Source of the DNA: Candidatus Hodarchaeota archaeon
GTDB lineage: Archaea > Asgardarchaeota > Heimdallarchaeia > Hodarchaeales > YT1-057
Assembly: GCA_016839955.1 (NCBI GenBank)
Contig: JAEOTI010000083.1
Coordinates: forward strand, 1 to 15,639
DNA: 15,639 nucleotides
Reading direction: 5' to 3'
The first letter of the stretch is position 1, and the number at the start of each line of letters is the position of its first letter. The translations under genes were made by a program, and so were the position numbers. The notes under the pieces were generated by a model. It did no database searches and was not told where the DNA came from. It saw only the letters and a list, made by a program, of their open reading frames with translations. Shown piece by piece: positions 7,967-14,360 of the stretch.

Positions 7967-8806
7967 GTGATAAAGTTGCAAGATAGCCCATGGTTTCAAC
8001 AAGGACTTGCTGGACTTGAAAAAGAAGACTCTTATTCTGCTTTAATGGGATTTGATGGAGCTATTGTAAGAGAAATTCAAATTGGTCAAATGAAAAATGC
8101 TTTAATTTTATTGGAGAAATCTGTAACACTATTATTACAAAAAAATTGGTTTCATGAAACACGATCTCTTATAGAAAGTTTTAGCAGGACTATCAAGCGT
8201 TATGGAGAAACTGAATTTGCTACTGAAGGCTTGATCTCTCTTGGATTCGCTATAATAGATATTTCTTTCGATAATGCAATGCATATCCTTAAGCAAGTCA
8301 CTAATCTCGATCGGAAAAATGAAAAACATCTCCACCTACAAATTGGTGAGCGATTAGCTGTAATTTCTCAAGAAAAAAGATCAAGTGACAAACGTATTAT
8401 GGTAGAAGCAGGGAAGAATCTTGTGTTAGCAAGGGAATATGCTCGTGGAAATGAATTGTTTGAAAATTTTTTGAAGGATCCTTTACCTACTCTTTTCCCA
8501 ATGGTCCTAGCGTATTTAGCTTTAGGGCATCTAATTGAAGATGATAATAAGAGTGCAACTGAAATTCTAAATACCCATCGAAAGAACAAGGAACTTCAGA
8601 CGGTAATTCGTGAAAATGAAGTTGCCCGGGCATATTTTGACTTTAATATTGAGGTGTTCTCATCACTACGAGCTAGCGATGGGATACGATATAATTCAGC
8701 AAAAAAAGCCTTTCTCCGTGTTGTAGGAACTTCAGATCCTATTATGATGCTCTATATAAAAGAACTTCAGACTAAATTCCCTTCAGTTCCATCTCCTTTC
8801 TTCTAG
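7967..8806 (+). CDS. Unrecognised alpha-helical repeat protein, possibly Get4-like
   Basis: A 279-aa soluble protein that looks all-helical, built from paired amphipathic helices as in TPR or alpha-solenoid proteins (for example residues 25-75, 85-115, 145-170, 180-205). It has no signal peptide, membrane segment or catalytic motif. I do not recognise the family with confidence. The order of features in the second half faintly recalls eukaryotic Get4/TRC35: a helix pair around AREYARGNELFENFL (155-169), then VLAYLALGHLIEDDNKSATEIL (180-201), then a long helix around ARAYFDFNIEVFSSL (220-234), ending with DPIMMLYIKELQTKF (257-271). A generic TPR protein or a SNAP-like solenoid is equally possible. 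The start is GTG; an in-frame TGA at 7955 rules out an earlier one, and there is no Shine-Dalgarno site. It is 13 nt after the reductase, which suggests one transcript but says little about function. Confidence 0.75.
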   Translation: MIKLQDSPWFQQGLAGLEKEDSYSALMGFDGAIVREIQIGQMKNALILLEKSVTLLLQKNWFHETRSLIESFSRTIKRYGETEFATEGLISLGFAIIDISFDNAMHILKQVTNLDRKNEKHLHLQIGERLAVISQEKRSSDKRIMVEAGKNLVLAREYARGNELFENFLKDPLPTLFPMVLAYLALGHLIEDDNKSATEILNTHRKNKELQTVIRENEVARAYFDFNIEVFSSLRASDGIRYNSAKKAFLRVVGTSDPIMMLYIKELQTKFPSVPSPFF

Positions 8807-8985
8807 AACGAAATTATCAACTAACAATTAGTATTTATCTGTAGAAAAGTCAAAATTCCCCCAGAGTTTGTCAGCAGATTTGTGAATGACTAAAAAAGAG
8901 AAAAACCTTGAAAACTAAAGAGACTTAACAATCCATTATTTTAAGATAAATCTGCTTTTTATCTTTCTTATCAAGAGGTTTTTTC

Positions 8986-10809
8986 ATGCCGGAGCCCATT
9001 GAAGTTATAATAACTGATCCTTCTGGAAAAGTCATTTTTGGGGCAGGAAAGGGTGCTTTAAGTAGAAATCAAAAAATTAGTGGCACTTTGACGCTCTCTC
9101 TTTCATTATTTGCAAACAAAGTGGTCAATGAAGCAATACAATTTGTACGATTTGAAAATCATCGTATGATTTTCGTCACTCTCGCCTCTGCACCTGATAT
9201 GTATGCTGTTTCTCTTGTTCAGAAAGATATTCGACCTGCCCAATTTGTACCATTGACAAGTGTATTCTTAGATATTATTGGGCGGCTCTACACATCCAGA
9301 AAGCTGACAAAAGAGAATCGCCAAGAGCTTCAATCACTTTACGAATACATGTCTATGCCTACTGATGGCCTTCTAATCGCACCTTTGAGTTCAACTGGAT
9401 TTTATTCTACTCTTGTCATCGCTATCGGCCTTATTTATGATTTAGGATTTTTTGATGCTCAAAAGGTGATCTCTCGACTACATTATGTCAAATTTAATGA
9501 AATTTCAGAATTAATCAAAGAAAATTCTCCGCATGGGATTTTATCTTGCTTTAAAACTGGTGAGATGCCACAAATTGAAGGAATCAAGCATCTAGTGACT
9601 ACTGAGACCTTAAATAGTATCATGAGTTCAATAAATGGTGAAGGAAAAGATTGGGAAATCACTGCACATGTTTTTGGAGATGACTCTAATGCGATGAGGG
9701 TTTCACAAGCCCTTACTTCAGAACGAGCTGAAGAACTTGGTCGAGTTATTGATTATTTAAAGCCAGAAGATAGAGATTTACTATTTGAAGCTCTGAGAAA
9801 CTGTGTTCTATCCCCTGAAGATACTATTGAAACTTTAGAATCATTATTTGGACATAAGGTAGCAGATTTACCTGAAATTTCAGTAACTCCGGAGCCTGTT
9901 GAACCAGAAATTCCCCCTGAAGTACCTATGGAACATACTAAAATTACATTCCCTGAAGTAATACCAGAAGAATTGCCTCCTGAGATAACCCCAGTAGTTC
10001 AAGAAATACCTGAGGTACAAGAAACTCCAATCACAGAAGAAATAATTGAGACTCCCCCTACGCCTGAAGTAGAACTAGATGTTCCTCCTCCTGTTGTATT
10101 TAAAGAAGAACTAGTGGACGTTAAAGAGGAAACATATAACTTTGCAAGTTGTCCAATCGAAATAGTCTATTGTAAAGGAAGTTCTTTTAATCAGGTTAAA
10201 CCAGTAACCCTTGAACGAAAATTAACGAGTATTGTTATTCTAGTTTTCGAAAAGTCTCCAGATGTATATGATTTTCAAATTGCTTTGAATCCTGAACGAG
10301 CTAAAGATGTTAAATCAGCAGTTGACGATATTGTTGACCGTTTTAAGGGACAAAAAGGAGAAAGTTATCCAGGAGACTTAGTTTTTTCAGCAACTGCAGA
10401 AAAAAGCTCTAAGATCATCCGAGCTTTAGCTTGGACATCACTAACTGAATTTCTAAGGCAAATGCAGATGAAACTATTACCTCCTAGTGAAGCGCTCCTC
10501 TTTCTAAATGAAGGGAGTATAATGATGATTCCTCCAAAACGGCGATTCGACCGGAAACAATTACCAAGTCAGATACTTAAAATCGTCAGTGAACAAGAAG
10601 TAGAAGATAGTACTTCAAAGAAAATTACCAACCCAATACTACTACAAGGCGCAATAGTTGATGATTCTCTGATCGATTTAGTGGTTCCTCTTAAACAGGG
10701 AGCAGGAGTTGCATTCGTACCAAGAGACGACAATGAAGAAATGCCTGAAATTATGCTCTGGCTATTAACAATCTCAGAAGTGTCTGGTGTTGGATTCTCA
10801 CGATGGTAG
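8986..10809 (+). CDS. Multidomain protein with longin-like N-terminal domain
   Basis: A 607-aa soluble protein with three visible parts. Residues 1-~125 fit a longin-type alpha/beta fold: a strand hairpin IEVIITDPSGKVIF, an amphipathic helix SGTLTLSLSLFANKVVNEA (32-50), strands FVRFENHRMIFVTLA and YAVSLVQ, then the helix QFVPLTSVFLDIIGRLYTS. Residues ~126-295 are mainly helical. Residues ~297-378 are a low-complexity Pro/Glu-rich linker with repeated PE, PEV and PPE. Residues ~380-607 form a second alpha/beta domain of no family I know (VYDFQIALNPERAKDVKSAVDDIVDRF; LKQGAGVAFVPRD). Longin domains in eukaryotes serve membrane trafficking and small-GTPase control and are abundant in Asgard archaea, so a GTPase- or membrane-scaffold role is a reasonable guess only. 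The ATG start follows AAGAGG about 9 nt upstream. It is a lone gene, 179 nt after its neighbour. A roadblock-like fold is the main alternative for the N-terminus. Confidence 0.75.
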   Translation: MPEPIEVIITDPSGKVIFGAGKGALSRNQKISGTLTLSLSLFANKVVNEAIQFVRFENHRMIFVTLASAPDMYAVSLVQKDIRPAQFVPLTSVFLDIIGRLYTSRKLTKENRQELQSLYEYMSMPTDGLLIAPLSSTGFYSTLVIAIGLIYDLGFFDAQKVISRLHYVKFNEISELIKENSPHGILSCFKTGEMPQIEGIKHLVTTETLNSIMSSINGEGKDWEITAHVFGDDSNAMRVSQALTSERAEELGRVIDYLKPEDRDLLFEALRNCVLSPEDTIETLESLFGHKVADLPEISVTPEPVEPEIPPEVPMEHTKITFPEVIPEELPPEITPVVQEIPEVQETPITEEIIETPPTPEVELDVPPPVVFKEELVDVKEETYNFASCPIEIVYCKGSSFNQVKPVTLERKLTSIVILVFEKSPDVYDFQIALNPERAKDVKSAVDDIVDRFKGQKGESYPGDLVFSATAEKSSKIIRALAWTSLTEFLRQMQMKLLPPSEALLFLNEGSIMMIPPKRRFDRKQLPSQILKIVSEQEVEDSTSKKITNPILLQGAIVDDSLIDLVVPLKQGAGVAFVPRDDNEEMPEIMLWLLTISEVSGVGFSRW

Positions 10810-11161
10810 CATCGACTGGTTAATTATAGGGCTTCCTTAGGATTCATCTATGAATTGAAAGAATATTTTTAATTATCCAAATGTGGTTTCTTAGAGCGAG
10901 GCTCTTTATCTAGTGGATTAAAACGTTATTCTTTATGGTTAGGAAGGGTTAAAAGGTAAATGCCTTCAGTTAGGATGAATGAGCTTCCTCGGAGCTGTGA
11001 AATCATCTGTCCAAGGAGGCTGACACTTTTGGTCACCTATGACCAAATTTCCTAACTATTTTTACTAATTACGAATAGTTTTCAGTCGCGAAAATCTTTA
11101 GAAATAAGCTCTAATTATCGAAAGTAAGGTACATCCAGAAATATTGTATGGCGACTAATCC
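10810..11161. other. 352-nt intergenic region with several hairpins
   Basis: No gene of normal size lies here. On the plus strand one can fold AGAGC-GAG-GCTCT (10893-10905), AGCTTC-CTC-GGAGCT (10982-10996, one G-T pair) and the 8-bp dyad at 11028-11047. The segment about 10950-11040 is visibly richer in G and C than its surroundings. It also holds a 31-codon frame, ATG 10960 to TAA 11055, with AAAAGG just upstream. The sequence could be the 5' regulatory region of the pilin gene, a small RNA or a micro-ORF; it does not decide. No tRNA or known riboswitch pattern is visible. Confidence 0.5.
11028..11047. promoter_or_regulatory. Perfect 8-bp inverted repeat (operator or RNA hairpin)
   Basis: TTTGGTCA-CCTA-TGACCAAA: an uninterrupted 8-bp dyad with a 4-nt centre, about 115 nt before the pilin-like gene and followed by a T-rich tract. 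It has the shape of a dimeric regulator site, and as RNA it would make a stable tetraloop hairpin. Which of the two it is cannot be told from sequence. Confidence 0.45.
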
Positions 11162-11995
11162 ATGAAATCCATTCTTGTTGTCAGAAAAAGGGGAGTAAGT
11201 CCTCTTGTAGGCGTTATTTTGATGATTGCAATGGTTATAGTGGCAGGGACGCTTACATTTATTGTTTTATCAGGTGTCTTCCTTCAGCAAACTCCAGTTG
11301 ATGTTGAGATTGAAAATTTATCAGATTGGAAAAGCACCAATGAAGATGTTTTAGTTGACCAATTCTCCATTACTGTAAAAAACCTTAGAACCGAAACTGT
11401 AACTCTCAAAATGACCAATATCACTGTTATTAATGCGACTTCCAGGGAAGCACTCCCTAGTTGGCGAGTGGTTGGTACAGATTTTGATTACGAATTAGCT
11501 GGTAACCAGATCAAGGTATTCACTCTGAAATGTTCTAATCCCACACACGAATTAACCCCGAATTATGATAGAATTCAAGTTCAGCTCCAAGCTTCAGCAG
11601 GAGATAGTTCAAAAACAGTAAAATCACAAACTCATAGAACTGGTGACACTTACGGGCCTATTACTCTTACTGCAGAGTCTTTTCACGTTACTGATGAATA
11701 TTTAAATCTTACAATCCAAAATAATGGCACATTGGATTTAGATCTTATTGTAGAAATAGAAGGTGTGAGAGGATTCCTCTTTAATAATACAGCTTATATT
11801 ACACAAAGCAGTTTTCCTCTCGAAGGGGTAAACATTGGAGTTGCCGGAGTAATCACCCCTGGTGAAGAAAAGACGTTAAGATGGAACGTGACCACAACAG
11901 GAACACTTCCATCAGGAACATACTTTGTTAGAATATCGATCTTTGATACTTCATTTCGAGGAATGGGTTTTTCGTTAGTAAATTTCCAAATTTAA
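11162..11995 (+). CDS. Type IV pilin-like (archaellin-type N-terminus) surface protein
   Basis: The N-terminus shows an archaeal class III signal peptide: a basic stretch RKRG (8-11), then VSPLVGVILMIAMVIVAGTL, the standard archaeal pilin N-terminal domain. A prepilin peptidase should cut between G11 and V12, leaving the hydrophobic helix for filament or membrane packing. The remaining ~230 residues are beta-rich, with a CARDB/Ig-like pattern in the second half (LNLTIQNNGTLDLDL; TPGEEKTLRWNVTTTGTLPSGTYFVRI). Seven N-glycosylation sequons are present (N52, N86, N91, N182, N188, N208, N242), as expected for a surface protein. At 277 aa it is longer than many archaeal pilins, so it may be a minor pilin, adhesin or anchored protein. 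No assembly ATPase or platform gene is nearby. The ATG start has no Shine-Dalgarno site. Confidence 0.82.
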   Translation: MKSILVVRKRGVSPLVGVILMIAMVIVAGTLTFIVLSGVFLQQTPVDVEIENLSDWKSTNEDVLVDQFSITVKNLRTETVTLKMTNITVINATSREALPSWRVVGTDFDYELAGNQIKVFTLKCSNPTHELTPNYDRIQVQLQASAGDSSKTVKSQTHRTGDTYGPITLTAESFHVTDEYLNLTIQNNGTLDLDLIVEIEGVRGFLFNNTAYITQSSFPLEGVNIGVAGVITPGEEKTLRWNVTTTGTLPSGTYFVRISIFDTSFRGMGFSLVNFQI

Positions 11996-12093
11996 ACTAG
12001 TATACTATCTTATAACGCATTTTATTACCTAATTCCTACGTTTCTCAGTTCTCTGTTAGTAGAGATTTATCATTAGCTATGGTGTTCTCTTTG

Positions 12094-13314
12094 ATGAAAA
12101 AAAAAGTAATTCTTGTAATAATTGATGGATTGGGAGACCTTCCTATACCCGAATTAGACCATAAAACCCCTCTTGAATCTGCTAATACCCCCATGCTAGA
12201 TATGTTAGCTTCCAAAGGAATATGTGGAATGAATACAACCATTGCTCCAGGAATCCCTCCTGGCTCTGATACAGCACATTTGTCTCTATTTGGTTATGAC
12301 CCTAAGAAATATTACACAGGACGTGGGATTTTTGAAGCAGCTGGTCTTGGAATTCCTCTCAAACCTGGGGATATTGCTTTTAGAACCAATTATGCTACGG
12401 TAAAGAATGGTATTGTCGTTGATCGTCGAGCTGGACGAATAAATGATGATGATAATGAACTAGCTAAAGTTTTTACTGATTTAGAATTTGATGGGATAAT
12501 CATCACCTATAAACCAAGCGTTGAACATAGAGGGTGTTTAGTTCTTCATGGAAATGGTCTGTCTGATAAAATAACATCGAATGACCCTAAAATTGAAGGA
12601 AATCCTCCTGCTACAATTCAAGCCCTTGATAACGACGCAGACAAAACCGTTCAAATTCTTTCTAAGTTGATTAATGAAGTTGAAACTAGATTAGGAATAC
12701 TTGATTTCAATAAAAGACGCGTAGCAGAAGACAAGCTCCCAGCAAATGCGTTACTAGTACGAGGGGCAAGCTCCGCTGTAAATTTTCCTAATTTTCAAAA
12801 GAAATATGGTTTAAAAGGCGCTTCTTGTATAGCGGGGGGAGCCTTGTACAAGGGAGCTGCTACATTAGCTGGAATGAGTGTTATTAATGTCCAAGGTGCA
12901 ACCGGACGAGTAGATAGCGATCTCAAAGCAAAAGTAACAGCATCTATTCAAAGTCTTGAAAATGATGACTTTGTTTTCCTTCACTTCAAAGGAGCAGATA
13001 ATGAAGCGCATGATGGTAATTTTATAGGAAAAACTCAATTTTTAGAACGGATTGATTCTGTATTAGAGCCACTTACAGGCATGGAGAATGTGGTACTTGC
13101 AATTACGGGCGATCATAGCACTCCTTGTTCTTTACGGGATCATTCAGCTGACCCTACTCCTATTTTAATCTATTTTCCTAATTGTAGAAATGATAAGGTT
13201 GATACTTTTAGCGAAAGAAGTGCCATAAGTGGAGGTTTAGGCCATTTGAGAGGTACTGATACGATTAATACAATCATGGGAATGGCAAACCGAACTAAAA
13301 AATTTGGAGCTTAA
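12094..13314 (+). CDS. apgM: Archaeal 2,3-bisphosphoglycerate-independent phosphoglycerate mutase
   Basis: A cytoplasmic glycolytic and gluconeogenic enzyme that interconverts 3- and 2-phosphoglycerate without the 2,3-bisphosphate cofactor. It belongs to the archaeal branch of the alkaline-phosphatase-like metalloenzymes and is 406 aa from this start, typical for the branch. Numbered from this start, the metal-binding motifs are VIIDGLGD (D11), the nucleophile Ser in PGSDTAHLSLFGYDP (S58), FLHFKGADNEAHDG with Asp and His ligands, and AITGDHSTPCSLRDHSADP near the C-terminus. An ATG five codons upstream (12079) is in frame, but family members begin MKK-hydrophobic-DG, so I chose 12094; neither has a clear ribosome-binding site. 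map follows after 11 nt, so the two are one transcription unit. Nothing needed for activity is missing. Confidence 0.93.
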   Translation: MKKKVILVIIDGLGDLPIPELDHKTPLESANTPMLDMLASKGICGMNTTIAPGIPPGSDTAHLSLFGYDPKKYYTGRGIFEAAGLGIPLKPGDIAFRTNYATVKNGIVVDRRAGRINDDDNELAKVFTDLEFDGIIITYKPSVEHRGCLVLHGNGLSDKITSNDPKIEGNPPATIQALDNDADKTVQILSKLINEVETRLGILDFNKRRVAEDKLPANALLVRGASSAVNFPNFQKKYGLKGASCIAGGALYKGAATLAGMSVINVQGATGRVDSDLKAKVTASIQSLENDDFVFLHFKGADNEAHDGNFIGKTQFLERIDSVLEPLTGMENVVLAITGDHSTPCSLRDHSADPTPILIYFPNCRNDKVDTFSERSAISGGLGHLRGTDTINTIMGMANRTKKFGA

Positions 13315-13325
13315 CGGGAATTAAA

Positions 13326-14231
13326 TTGCTTAATCCTGACGATATTGCGGACTTACAGCTTGCAGGAAGTATCGCAGCAGAAGTTTTACAAAAAACCATC
13401 GAAAATATTGAACCGGGGGTTAAAATCCTTAAGATTTGTAAGCTTTCTGAGGATCTTATTCAAAAATTAGATCCAAATGCCCGCCCAGCTTTTCCATTAA
13501 ACTTATCATTTAATTCTGTAGCAGCACATGACACAGCTGCGCCAAATGATCCTCGAAAGGTCCCAAAGGATTGCTTAGTTAAAGCTGACATTGGGGTTCA
13601 CATTAATGGTTGGATTGCAGATACCGCAGCAACAAAAGCACTAGGCAAAGGAAAAAAAGCAAAAAAACTAATTGACGCTGCTGAAATCGCTCTTAATGCT
13701 GCTATAGATGAAGTAAAACCAGGGGTACGTGTATCGAAGATTGGAGAAATCATAGAAGATTCTATTAGTGAGAATGGTCTTAAGTCTGTAAAAAATCTAA
13801 CAGGCCATACAATCGGTCGTTATTCTCTGCATGCAGGGATTTCTATTCCTAATTATCGCCATTCATCATTAAAACCGTCTCCAAAGTTACAAAAAGGTAT
13901 GATTCTGGCAATAGAACCTTTTACTACGCCAGGAAAAGGATTTGTTACTTCAAATTCCCCTCCAAAACCCTTAATTTTTTCACTTCAAAAAACAAGGCTG
14001 GATAACAGGTTAGGACCAATTGAAGAAAGCTATGGCAATTTACCATTTGCATTACGTTGGCTTTCTGAAAAAACCATTCCAATAACTTTCAAAGAACTTA
14101 TGGACTTAGCAAAAAAAAGGCAAATCAATTTTTATTCCCCATTAAAAGAACAATCAAATTCATTAGTAGCTCAAGCAGAACATACAATGTTCATTACTGA
14201 AAATGGTGCAGAAATTACTACACGAATGTGA
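13326..14231 (+). CDS. map: Methionine aminopeptidase, type II (archaeal)
   Basis: Removes the initiator Met from nascent cytoplasmic proteins. The 301-aa protein is close to the 295 aa of the Pyrococcus enzyme and keeps the full pita-bread active site: H68 (AAHDT), D88 (KADIGVH), D99 (IADTA), H161 (TGHTIGRY), E197 (AIEPF) and E285 (QAEHT). The insertion typical of type II enzymes and the block ESYGNLPFALRWL (234-246) confirm the type. The start is a TTG, forced because no in-frame ATG precedes the conserved N-terminus; a weak GGGAA lies a few nt upstream. Spacing to apgM is 11 nt. The stop codon lies 1 nt from the tnpB stop on the other strand and probably inside the right end of the inserted element, so the last codons or the stop may derive from the insertion. 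Confidence 0.93.
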   Translation: MLNPDDIADLQLAGSIAAEVLQKTIENIEPGVKILKICKLSEDLIQKLDPNARPAFPLNLSFNSVAAHDTAAPNDPRKVPKDCLVKADIGVHINGWIADTAATKALGKGKKAKKLIDAAEIALNAAIDEVKPGVRVSKIGEIIEDSISENGLKSVKNLTGHTIGRYSLHAGISIPNYRHSSLKPSPKLQKGMILAIEPFTTPGKGFVTSNSPPKPLIFSLQKTRLDNRLGPIEESYGNLPFALRWLSEKTIPITFKELMDLAKKRQINFYSPLKEQSNSLVAQAEHTMFITENGAEITTRM

Positions 14232-14360
14232 ACTACCACCTCTCATAGATGAGTGGCTTCTGGAACAAATTACTATCTGAACCAGAATTTTTCGTGCTTC
14301 CCCCGCTCGCAAGAGCCGGTTCATTACACGTTCTGGGACGGTTCACGTCCACATTCCCAT
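14208..14360 (-). ncRNA. Predicted omega RNA (right-end RNA) with guide
   Basis: TnpB works with an RNA made from the 3' end of tnpB and the element's right end, continuing into flanking DNA as the guide. Here that region contains three foldable stems: GGACG/CGTCC (14336-14350), CCGGCTC/GAGCGG (14303-14319) and the terminal hairpin (14236-14256). If the right end is at 14228, the guide would begin ATTCGTGTAGTAATTTCTGC, which is antisense to the end of map. The boundaries are estimates. Confidence 0.35.

Noticed and set aside
8874..8955. Inverted repeat GCAGATTT (8874-8881) and AAATCTGC (8948-8955)
   Set aside because: Only 8 bp separated by 66 nt in AT-rich DNA, with no supporting position or symmetry.
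10973..11026. C/D box small RNA between GATGAATGA and CTGA
   Set aside because: The C box does not match RUGAUGA without an insertion, and there is no convincing D'/C' pair.
12045..12242. Minus-strand frame at the start of apgM
   Set aside because: It overlaps the conserved metal-binding N-terminus of apgM antisense, with no protein-like features.
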